From positions 62,001 to 126,000 of the forward strand of contig NZ_VUNC01000001.1 in the NCBI RefSeq assembly GCF_009695875.1: a DNA stretch of 64,000 nt, written 5' to 3'. Positions within the stretch are counted from its first letter, which is position 1, and every line of letters begins with the position of its first letter. Origin of the DNA: Olsenella porci (GTDB taxonomy: Bacteria; Actinomycetota; Coriobacteriia; Coriobacteriales; Atopobiaceae). This document shows, piece after piece, positions 33,441 through 40,601 of the stretch. The translations under genes were made by a program, and so were the position numbers. The notes under the pieces are model-generated. The model saw only the letters and a list, made by a program, of their open reading frames with translations, was not told where the DNA came from and made no database searches.

Positions 33441-33800
33441 ATGAGCCTCTACCTTCGCATCCTCCTCATCCTGGGCGCGCTCCTGACCCTGTGGACCATC
33501 GCCAAGCGCGTGAAGCGCAACAAGATCCTGATGCAGGACGCCATCTTCTGGTTGGTCCTCGCCGTCGTCCTTGTGATCATGGCGCTGTTCCCCGGGCTCA
33601 TCATCACGCTCGCCGCAAGGCTGGGGTTCTACTCCGCCAGCAACTTCGTGTTCCTGGTCGTCATCGCACTGATCCTCGCAAAGGAGTTCTCCAACTCGTC
33701 GGAGATCTCGATGCTCCGCCATAAGGTGGAGGAACTCACCCAGGAGATTGCCCTCAGGGACCTGCAGGACCACGAGGAGCGCAACGACCCCAGTCGCTAG
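33441..33800 (+). CDS. DUF2304 small membrane protein
   Basis: The 119-residue protein has an N-terminal hydrophobic segment (YLRILLILGALLTLWTIAKR), two further hydrophobic stretches (FWLVLAVVLVIMALFPGLI and SNFVFLVVIALILA) and a C-terminal charged coiled coil (HKVEELTQEIALRDLQDHEE). The basic linker VKRNKILMQDAIFW fits DUF2304. No enzyme motif is present. GGAG lies 5-6 bases before ATG, only 7 bases after the glycosyltransferase stop. It probably anchors that transferase. Confidence 0.87.
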   Translation: MSLYLRILLILGALLTLWTIAKRVKRNKILMQDAIFWLVLAVVLVIMALFPGLIITLAARLGFYSASNFVFLVVIALILAKEFSNSSEISMLRHKVEELTQEIALRDLQDHEERNDPSR

Positions 33801-33808
33801 CGGGAGCA

Positions 33809-34705
33809 CTACAGCCGTCCCAGCAAGAGCAGCAGCCTGACCGCAACCTCTCCCCCAACAGTCTGGCGCAGGCGCATCGGAAGCGTCGCCTTGCGCCAAC
33901 GGCCACCGTCGATGGCAAGACGCAGGAGCTCTCTCCTCTCCCCCGGCATCTGGTCGCCCCACAGCTCATACAGGCGCCGCAGCTGGGCGGTCACCCTTGA
34001 CAGCTCGTCGCCCGCCAGATAGCGCCTCACCCTGTTCTGCAGCACCTTCGCGGCACCAGAACCCGTTGCCGATGCGTTGCTGCCCGTACGGCGGTAGTCG
34101 AGGCACACGAAGTCGTCGTAGTGGAGCTCCCCCAGGGCGGACGCGACGAGTGCGAGCCACCAGTCGTGGGTGTAGACGCCGCGGGGCCCAGCCTCTCCCA
34201 CGAGCTGCACCAAGCGCCGGTTGATGACCACGGTGTTACCCGACACCACGTTCTCGTAGAGCATCTTGGAGAAGTCCACGCCGATCTTGTTGAGGTGAGA
34301 GCGGCCCGTCGGGTTCATCTGGGCGTCGCAGAACTCGTACTCCGCGCAATACAGCTGGGGAATGGAGTCGTCGCAGCGGCTCAGCACCTCCACCGCGCGA
34401 GAAATCTTGTCGGGGTGCCACACGTCGTCCTGGTCGCAGAGCGCCACGTAGTCGTACTCGTCCGGCAGGCCCGAGACCAGCTCGATGAACGAGTCGGTTG
34501 GCCCCATGTTCCTTCCACAGTCGAGCGAGACCAGCCCCCTCTGCTCGTAGGATCGCAGCACCCGGCGGCACGCCTCGTGGGGGGAGCCGTCGTCCCTCGC
34601 GAACACGTCCACGTTGGGATAGTCCTGGGCAAGCAGGCTATCGATCTGGGCAGGGAGGAACTCCTCCCCGTTGTAGGCGGACAGGACCACCGCAACCCTG
34701 GGCAT
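33809..34705 (-). CDS. family 2 glycosyltransferase, rhamnosyltransferase-like
   Basis: The 298-residue GT-A enzyme starts MPRVAVVLSAYNGEEFLPAQ and has FARDDGSPHEA, YDYVALCDQDDVWHPDK (the DxD-type metal site) and SGNTVVINRRLVQLVG followed by HDWWLALVASALGE. The block CDQDDVW with the later HDWW is typical of the rhamnosyltransferase group, but the donor is not certain. Its C-terminus is basic (RRYLAGDELSRVTAQLRRLY). The gene is convergent with the DUF2304 gene at only 8 bases. The open frame to 34993 is not used, since the GT fold starts at MPRVAV. Confidence 0.87.
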   Translation of the reverse strand: MPRVAVVLSAYNGEEFLPAQIDSLLAQDYPNVDVFARDDGSPHEACRRVLRSYEQRGLVSLDCGRNMGPTDSFIELVSGLPDEYDYVALCDQDDVWHPDKISRAVEVLSRCDDSIPQLYCAEYEFCDAQMNPTGRSHLNKIGVDFSKMLYENVVSGNTVVINRRLVQLVGEAGPRGVYTHDWWLALVASALGELHYDDFVCLDYRRTGSNASATGSGAAKVLQNRVRRYLAGDELSRVTAQLRRLYELWGDQMPGERRELLRLAIDGGRWRKATLPMRLRQTVGGEVAVRLLLLLGRL

Positions 34706-34825
34706 GCTCGGTTCCAAAGCCTCGTCCTCCCCGTCCGGTGCGTGGAGAACGGCTTCCCCAGGCAATCCGCGTCGATTCGACCCTAGTATAGGTAAAGCAA
34801 CGTATCCCCCCGAAAGGAGAGGCGC

Positions 34826-35884
34826 ATGGCACAGGAGGCGGAGGGCAAAAGGGTCTCGGTGGTGGTCCCCTGCTACAAGTCGGAGGCCTATCTCCCCAAG
34901 TGCCTCGACTCCCTGGTTGCCCAAACTATGGACGACTACGAGGTCATCTGCGTCAACGACGGCTCCCCGGACGGATGCGAGCGCATCATGCACGAGTATG
35001 CGGATCGCTACCCCGACCTTGTTCGCTGCGTCTCGCGCGAGAACGGGGGGCTCTGGAACGCGCGCTGGTCGGGAATAGACGTCGCCCGCGGAGAGTACGT
35101 GGGCTTCCTGGACAGCGACGACTGGGTGGACCCCACCTTTGTGCGGGACCTCTACGAGGCTGCACGGCGCAACGACGCCGACATCGCGGTGTGCGGGTTC
35201 AAGCGCACCGACCTCGCAACCGGACGGGTCATCTCGGACGAGATGGGCCAGCCGAGACAGGACATCCTGCTGGAGGACGACCCCGGAATGCTCCTAGGAG
35301 TGAACTCCGCGGCGTGGAACAAGCTCTATCGCGCAAGCATCCTCAGGAACATGCGCAGGCTCTCAAAGCCACCGTCAACGCTCGAAGACGTGATGTTCAA
35401 CCTTCTGGCCTACCTCGAGTCTCAGGGCAGGGTCACGTTCACAGGCACCAGCCCCGTCCACTACATGGTGCATGCCGACTCCATGATCAACACCATGACC
35501 CTCTCGCAACTGGACGAGGTCAGGGCGTGCCTGCTCGAGATCAGGGGCGACTACCTTGGGGACGAGGCTGACCGGGACATGATGCGGATGCTCGACGCGA
35601 CCGCCTTCCTCCACGTGGGGGTTGCCATGAGCACCAGGCTCGCCGCCACGCCCGGGGTAAACATCGGCAAGGTGGTGGAAGAGACGACCGACTACCTCGA
35701 CCGCAACTTTCCCACCTGGCGTCACTCGCCGTACCTCTCGCATGCCTACGCAAGGGACACGGGGTCGAGCGGAATCCGCAGGCTCGCCATCGCCCACGAC
35801 TTCTGGCTCGCCCACCTCATGGCGCCGTTCCTTAGCGCCTACAACCTTGTGACCGCGCATCTCGGCATCGACATCAAATGGTAG
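34826..35884 (+). CDS. family 2 glycosyltransferase, CDP-glycerol/capsule type
   Basis: The 352-residue protein has the GT-A start VSVVVPCYKSEAYLPKCLDS, VNDGSPDG, NGGLWNARWSGIDVARGEYV and the metal site FLDSDDWVDP (about residues 94-103). A C-terminal extension of about 140 residues, with histidines and aromatic residues, may select the acceptor. The ribosome site AAAGGAGAGG is strong. It diverges from the glycosyltransferase at 33809-34705, with a 120-bp spacer that should carry both promoters. The sugar is unknown. Confidence 0.88.
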   Translation: MAQEAEGKRVSVVVPCYKSEAYLPKCLDSLVAQTMDDYEVICVNDGSPDGCERIMHEYADRYPDLVRCVSRENGGLWNARWSGIDVARGEYVGFLDSDDWVDPTFVRDLYEAARRNDADIAVCGFKRTDLATGRVISDEMGQPRQDILLEDDPGMLLGVNSAAWNKLYRASILRNMRRLSKPPSTLEDVMFNLLAYLESQGRVTFTGTSPVHYMVHADSMINTMTLSQLDEVRACLLEIRGDYLGDEADRDMMRMLDATAFLHVGVAMSTRLAATPGVNIGKVVEETTDYLDRNFPTWRHSPYLSHAYARDTGSSGIRRLAIAHDFWLAHLMAPFLSAYNLVTAHLGIDIKW

Positions 35885-35907
35885 GCGACCCTTTCGAGCC
35901 GCCTACC
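35880..35907. terminator. bidirectional terminator
   Basis: GGTAGGCG and CGCCTACC form an 8-bp stem around 12 bases. It begins inside the glycosyltransferase stop codon and is followed by GTTTCT. It separates convergent genes. Confidence 0.65.
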
Positions 35908-35911
35908 GTTT

Positions 35912-37054
35912 CTAGAATGCGTATACCGTGGTATTTACAGGAATGTTGTCGTAAATCCACTTTGCGTCATCGTTATCAAGACAGGTACATCCCGTCCCAC
36001 CATGCCTGCTAGACGCGGGCTTATTGGCCCAATCGCTATACCCCTCGTGGAAGCCCTGAGCGTTCCAATAACCCTTCCCCGCCTCGTAGCGTCCATGCGA
36101 GATTCCACCAAACACGTAGGTGGGCGACTGCTCATAGTACAGGTCCGTTGCGGTGAACCAGGGGTTCACGTCCGCCCCATCCTTCCAAAGCGAACCGTTA
36201 TTATCGAGCGGCGCCTTTGCGACAATCTTCTTCACACCTGTGTTGGTCTTCTTTCCGCCGTTCCAGTTGATACGGATATTCCTGAAGACGCTCCAGCTGC
36301 CGTTCTGGCGCTTGAGCACGGTCAGTTTCAGGCCCCACACATCGTTGATGAGGAAATAGTCGGTACCGCTCCCGTACTTCTCGGCAATTGCAACGGCGAC
36401 CTTTTCGACATCGGAGAGCTTGCGCTCGACCTCCTTGAGCGAACCATCCGTCTGCACCTCATAAATCGCCGGATATCCCCACGAAGACGCCTCCAGACGG
36501 AATGGGGCGCCCGGCACGGGCACATAGTCGCCCTCAACGCCGACCTTCCAGGCGTTGGTGCTCTCGAGCCTCCAACCGATGGACTTGAGGTAGTTGGCCT
36601 CGCCGGCGGAGCGGGTGTAGTGATGCTCGCCCGAGTTGGGGTTGTACACGCGATAGAGGTTGCCGTCGCCCGCCTCGTACCAGGCAACGCCCTCGTCCTT
36701 CCATCCAAGAGAGACAAGCCAGTTCTTTTCAGCAGCACTCTTGGTCAGGTGATGCCGGCCACCAGGATTGGGGTTGTACACGCGATAGACCGGGCTTCCG
36801 TCCTCAGAGGACGTGGAGTCGGTGAAGCCGATCCCCTCCCACTGCCAACCGGCAGTGGTGACACTCTTGGCCTCGCCCAGCGATGCCGTATAGAAGTGCT
36901 CGCCGGTGTTGGGGTTGTAGAGTCGGTAGATGTTGGTCTTGGCCACCACCTGCGCCTCTGCCCGTGCGGGCGAGAGGAACGCGAGGGACGCAAGCAGCGC
37001 GAGCGCCACCATGGGAACGAGTGCCAGAATCTTGTTCAAGCGGAATCGATGCAT
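35912..37054 (-). CDS. secreted L,D-transpeptidase-like protein with altered catalytic motif and DUF5648 repeats
   Basis: The 380-residue protein has a clear signal peptide (about 1-32, with LVPMVALALLASLAFLSPARA). Three DUF5648 repeats follow (about 38-180; YRLYNPNTGEHFYTASLGEA, then YRVYNPNPGGRHHLTKSAAE and YRVYNPNSGEHHYTRSAGEA). The C-terminal YkuD-like domain has FHEGYS and the motif HGGTGCTCLDNDD. The cysteine of the L,D-transpeptidase motif is kept, but the usual S-H/S-G-C-I-R reads T-G-C-T-C, so the arginine is missing. It ends NTTVYAF, close to the other copy. GGAGG lies 3-4 bases before ATG. Activity may be changed or lost. Confidence 0.82.
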   Translation of the reverse strand: MHRFRLNKILALVPMVALALLASLAFLSPARAEAQVVAKTNIYRLYNPNTGEHFYTASLGEAKSVTTAGWQWEGIGFTDSTSSEDGSPVYRVYNPNPGGRHHLTKSAAEKNWLVSLGWKDEGVAWYEAGDGNLYRVYNPNSGEHHYTRSAGEANYLKSIGWRLESTNAWKVGVEGDYVPVPGAPFRLEASSWGYPAIYEVQTDGSLKEVERKLSDVEKVAVAIAEKYGSGTDYFLINDVWGLKLTVLKRQNGSWSVFRNIRINWNGGKKTNTGVKKIVAKAPLDNNGSLWKDGADVNPWFTATDLYYEQSPTYVFGGISHGRYEAGKGYWNAQGFHEGYSDWANKPASSRHGGTGCTCLDNDDAKWIYDNIPVNTTVYAF

Positions 37055-37173
37055 GGGACCTCCAGGAAGACGGGGTTCACTGCCTTCCGATTTTCGTCCC
37101 TCTTACCGAAACTTTCAACCAAAGCACAGGTAGTTGCATCAGTTCCATAGGTTGTGACGCACGAGCGCCGTCC

Positions 37174-37524
37174 TTACACGCCCTGCGAGTAGATGACGAT
37201 GCCCATGATGATCAGCGCGAGCGCAAGGACCTTCTTCCACCCAAGGTGCTCGTGGAAGATCGTCACGCCAAACAGGGTCACGTAGATGTAGCCGGTCGCA
37301 TCGAGTATGGGCCCCATGGAGAGCGGGATGACCTTATAGGCGTAGGTCGAGAGGAGCGTGGAGCCCACGAAGAGGACATAGCCCCCTATGACCAGGGGGT
37401 TGAGGTACTCGCGCAGGGGAGAGCTGTAGGACCTGTTCGCGGACTTCTTGAGCATCACCTGGCCGATGGAGGCAACGAAGGTACCGAAGAGGGCAAAGAG
37501 GGCATACGTGGTGACCTCACTCAT
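37174..37524 (-). CDS. small EamA/SMR-type membrane protein (second of a pair)
   Basis: The 116-residue protein has four predicted helices: TYALFALFGTFVASIGQVML, PLVIGGYVLFVGSTLLSTYA, SMGPILDATGYIYVTLFGVT and KKVLALALIIMGIVIYS. This is the SMR/EamA half-transporter plan and resembles the ArnE/ArnF pair that flips undecaprenyl-phosphate sugars. Its start overlaps the end of the previous SMR-type gene by 8 bases, and a GtrB-like transferase overlaps that one. The three genes look like one functional unit. ATG at 37524 was chosen because upstream residues are not hydrophobic. Confidence 0.82.
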   Translation of the reverse strand: MSEVTTYALFALFGTFVASIGQVMLKKSANRSYSSPLREYLNPLVIGGYVLFVGSTLLSTYAYKVIPLSMGPILDATGYIYVTLFGVTIFHEHLGWKKVLALALIIMGIVIYSQGV

Positions 37525-37924
37525 CGGCCCCACCGCCCCTCGTCTCTCCCCCATCCGCGGCAGAGGCGTCCTCGCTGTCCGCCAGGGCGAAGAGGACGAC
37601 ACCAGCCAGGACCACGAGGGCACCGACCACCTTGAGGGGAGACACGCCCTCGTGGAACAGGACGGCGCCCCATATGATGCCCCATATGACCGTGACCGCA
37701 CGGTTTGCGTACGCGGTTGTGAGCGGGATGCGCTTGATGACCTGCTGCCAGCCGATGGCGTACACGCCCAGGACGGCGATCATGCCACCGTACGACAGGA
37801 TGAACCCCGTGCTCATGAAGGGATACCTGGCCGCGGTCTTGCTTAGGATGCCGCTCGTGGAGTACAGCATGAGCAGAAGGTGGAGCGCCAGAAGGACGCC
37901 AAGTCGCCTGCGCCTCTCGCCCAT
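37517..37924 (-). CDS. small EamA/SMR-type membrane protein (first of a pair)
   Basis: The 135-residue protein has four helices (LGVLLALHLLLMLYSTSGIL, FILSYGGMIAVLGVYAI, YANRAVTVIWGIIWGAVLFH and VVGALVVLAGVVLFALA) and a hydrophilic acidic tail. It has the same fold as its partner at 37174-37524. Its ATG overlaps the TGA of the GtrB-like gene (TGATG) and its end overlaps the partner. Heteromeric SMR pairs next to GtrB/ArnC enzymes are expected to flip polyprenyl-phosphate sugars across the membrane. This is inference from context; drug export is less likely here. Confidence 0.82.
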   Translation of the reverse strand: MGERRRRLGVLLALHLLLMLYSTSGILSKTAARYPFMSTGFILSYGGMIAVLGVYAIGWQQVIKRIPLTTAYANRAVTVIWGIIWGAVLFHEGVSPLKVVGALVVLAGVVLFALADSEDASAADGGETRGGGADE

Positions 37925-38850
37925 CAGAGGTTCACCGTGTCCCTGACGATGTACTGCGGGGTGCTGTTGACGGACAGGACGATGTCCCCCACGTACTCGC
38001 CGATGATTCCGAGCGCCAGGAGCACGAGCCCGAAGAAGAACAGCAGGATGCTGGTGATGGAGGCCCACCCGGCAAGAATCGAGGGGTCAATCAGCTTGCG
38101 AATCACGGTGACGATGCCGAAGACGAAGCCCACGATGGCCGTCACCACGCCGATTCCCGAAATCGCACGCAGGGGCAGGACGGTGTAGTTGAAGTAGGCG
38201 AGCCACAGCTTGACGAGCTTGCCGAGGGTGTAGCCGCTCGAGCCGTACTCGCGGGCATGATGCTCGACCACCACGCAGCCAACGTTGTCGGTCATGCGTG
38301 AGAAGAGCGCCTCGATCATGGGGTTGTAGTTCCTGAACCTGACCACCTGGTCGCGCAGCTTACGGTTAATGAGCCAGAAGCTGCTGGTGACAACGTCCTT
38401 GGAACGGCCGAGCATCTTACGTGCAGTCACCTTGTTGAGCCACGAGGTAAACGTCTTGACCTTTGAGTTCTTCTGTTCCTCGAACACGCCGTAGACCAGG
38501 TCGTAGTCACCCTCCTCCATCTTTGCGAGGAGCTTGGGAATCTGGGTCGGGTGGTTTTGGAGATCGTCGTCCATGCCCAGGACCAGGTCGCCCTTTGCAT
38601 AGTTGAGCCCGCACATGATTGCGTTGTGCTGCCCAAAGTTGCGCATGAGGTTGATGCCGTGCACGTTGGGGTACTCCTGCGCCAGGCGGCAGATCTCGCC
38701 ATAGGTGTCGTCTGCAGGAGACCCATCGTTGACCAGCACGAACTCGCACTCGTAGCCGTCAAGCCTGTCAAACTCGGAAATGGTGAGCGAGACGACCTCC
38801 CCAATGGAGCGCTGCGAGTTGTAGCAGGGAATCACGACGGAGACGAGCAT
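37924..38850 (-). CDS. polyprenyl-phosphate glycosyltransferase, GtrB/ArnC-like
   Basis: The 308-residue enzyme has a GT-A domain (VSVVIPCYNSQRSIGEVVSL, VLVNDGSPADDT, NFGQHNAIMCGLNYAKGD, GMDDDLQNHP as the metal site) and two C-terminal membrane helices (about residues 225-285, with ISGIGVVTAIVGFVFGIVTV and SITSILLFFFGLVLLALGII). This architecture is that of GtrB, ArnC and YfdH, which load a sugar onto undecaprenyl phosphate. Overlap with two SMR-type genes supports synthesis and flipping of a lipid-linked sugar that the polytopic transferases outside would use. ATG at 38850 has AAGGG before it. Confidence 0.9.
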   Translation of the reverse strand: MLVSVVIPCYNSQRSIGEVVSLTISEFDRLDGYECEFVLVNDGSPADDTYGEICRLAQEYPNVHGINLMRNFGQHNAIMCGLNYAKGDLVLGMDDDLQNHPTQIPKLLAKMEEGDYDLVYGVFEEQKNSKVKTFTSWLNKVTARKMLGRSKDVVTSSFWLINRKLRDQVVRFRNYNPMIEALFSRMTDNVGCVVVEHHAREYGSSGYTLGKLVKLWLAYFNYTVLPLRAISGIGVVTAIVGFVFGIVTVIRKLIDPSILAGWASITSILLFFFGLVLLALGIIGEYVGDIVLSVNSTPQYIVRDTVNL

Positions 38851-38958
38851 GAGACGACCCTTCAATACGGGGGCAGGACACATCCGCGCCTTGGCCCCGC
38901 CGACTGGGACGAGTCATCCGCTGGAATGGTGCAGGAGTCGCAAAGCGCACTGAAAACT

Positions 38959-40443
38959 CTAGCAGTCGGAGGCGTCGGTGGTCCCGTTTCCGCCCGAACC
39001 CCTCATTCCCCTCACGGTGCCAACGAGGTACCTCAGCTCCTCCACGTGCAGGAGCCAGGCCGCACCCAGGTAGGTAACGCCAAAGGCGAGGATCTGCAGC
39101 AGGAGCATGGGGACGGTCGAGAGGGGCAGGAGCGTAACCAGGGACCCGACGGCAAACGCAAGGGCCGCGAGACCAAATGCCGGCGCAACGTCGCGGATCT
39201 GTTCCAGATACGAGTAGCCGATAACCTGTTTGTTTGGGAAGGCATTGATGAAGTTGTAGACGAAGCCCGCCAGAACCTGTGCCGCGACGATCGCATACAG
39301 GTTGTGCAGCACAAACGCCGTGAAGCAGATCAGGGTGACGCCGATGGCCTTCTTGATGAGCTCGAGCCTTAGGAACACGTCACTTCTCCCCATGCCGTTG
39401 AGCGACTGGAGGTTGGTGGTGTTAATGGGCAGGAGCGCGTAGATGAGGCAGTACATCTGGAGGAACGGCACGGCGGGCAGCCACTTCTCGCCTAGGAGGA
39501 TGAGGACGAGGGGACGGGCCACGAGCGCGAACAGGACCATGGACGGGACGATGAGGAACGTGCTCGTCTTGAGCGCGCGCCTGACCAGGCGCTTGACGCG
39601 CCCAAGGTCCTCCTGGACGCGCGAGACGGCAGAGAGCATCACGGGTTGGATGGCGCCGTCGAGCACGATGCCCAGGGCCTGCGGGTACCGCTTGCCCTGG
39701 TTGACGTAGCCCAAGCTCGTTGAGTCGAACACGCGGCCGATCACGAGATCTGAGAAGCTCTGGTACAGCTGGTCGATGACGCCGGAAGCGAGAAGCTTCC
39801 AGCCAAACGAGAAGAGCTCGCGCGCGCGGGCCCGGTCAAAGCGCGGCCGGGGCTTCCAGGGAACCTGGATTGCAAGCACCAGGCACTTGACCACCTGGAA
39901 CGAGAGCTGCTGCACCACGAGCGCCCAGAGGCCGGCTCCGGCGACCGCGGAACCGATGCCTGCGACACCGGATGCCACCGCCGCGGTCACGGTTGCCCTG
40001 AACGTCTTGTTGAAGTCCAGCTCGCGGGCGACGATGGCCTCCTGGATGGAGTTATAGGCGTTGACCACCAAGATGAGGACGAGCACGCGCAGGGGGGAGA
40101 CTATCTGCGGCATGTGGTAGAAGGCCGCAACCGAGGGGGCGGCAAGGAACACCGCGAGGTACAGGACGAGGGAGATGGCGAGGCTCATCCAGAACACGGT
40201 GTCGTAGTCGCGCTCCGTGACCTTGGGCGCCTGGATGATCGCGGTGTTGAGGCCGGACTGGACGACGACGTTGCCGACGTTCACAAAGACCAGCATGATG
40301 GCGAGCATGCCAAACTCGTTGGGGGCGAGCAGGCGCGCCATCACGATTTGGACCACGAGCTGGATGAGCGCCGACCCTCCCTGCTCAAAGAGCTTCCAGA
40401 ACAGCGAGCTTATGGTGGCGGATTTGAGGTCCCTCTGGCCCAA
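38959..40443 (-). CDS. Wzx-type polysaccharide flippase, WzxC/TuaB-like
   Basis: The 494-residue protein has about 12-14 helices of the MOP (multidrug/oligosaccharidyl-lipid/polysaccharide) fold. Residues SSLFWKLFEQGGSALIQLVV, ARLLAPNEFGMLAIMLVF and AIIQAPKVTERDYDTVFW are typical of the WzxC/TuaB branch. It should move lipid-linked oligosaccharides across the membrane. The start is TTG, with AAGGAG 6 bases before it. The gene is the first of the group flippase, GtrB-like transferase and SMR pair, separated from the transferase by 108 bases. No Wzy polymerase or O-antigen ligase was recognised nearby. Confidence 0.88.
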   Translation of the reverse strand: MGQRDLKSATISSLFWKLFEQGGSALIQLVVQIVMARLLAPNEFGMLAIMLVFVNVGNVVVQSGLNTAIIQAPKVTERDYDTVFWMSLAISLVLYLAVFLAAPSVAAFYHMPQIVSPLRVLVLILVVNAYNSIQEAIVARELDFNKTFRATVTAAVASGVAGIGSAVAGAGLWALVVQQLSFQVVKCLVLAIQVPWKPRPRFDRARARELFSFGWKLLASGVIDQLYQSFSDLVIGRVFDSTSLGYVNQGKRYPQALGIVLDGAIQPVMLSAVSRVQEDLGRVKRLVRRALKTSTFLIVPSMVLFALVARPLVLILLGEKWLPAVPFLQMYCLIYALLPINTTNLQSLNGMGRSDVFLRLELIKKAIGVTLICFTAFVLHNLYAIVAAQVLAGFVYNFINAFPNKQVIGYSYLEQIRDVAPAFGLAALAFAVGSLVTLLPLSTVPMLLLQILAFGVTYLGAAWLLHVEELRYLVGTVRGMRGSGGNGTTDASDC

Positions 40444-40534
40444 GGGTTGCTCCTTGCTTGTGTGGGGTCATTCGACTAAAAAATGGTAGCAGAGCTGCCG
40501 CAACGTCATTTCCCGCACACATCGCACGCAAAGG

Positions 40535-40566
40535 GGAGGCGCCGCCCCCGAGGGGACGACGCCTCC
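40535..40566 (-). terminator. terminator after the EF-G2-like gene
   Basis: GGAGGCG and CGCCTCC pair around a loop containing a smaller CCCC/GGGG stem; on the reverse strand CCCCTTTGC follows. It sits 36 bases after the stop. Confidence 0.65.
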
Positions 40567-40601
40567 AACCACGGAGTCCGGGCCAGGACTCGTGATGCCC
40601 T

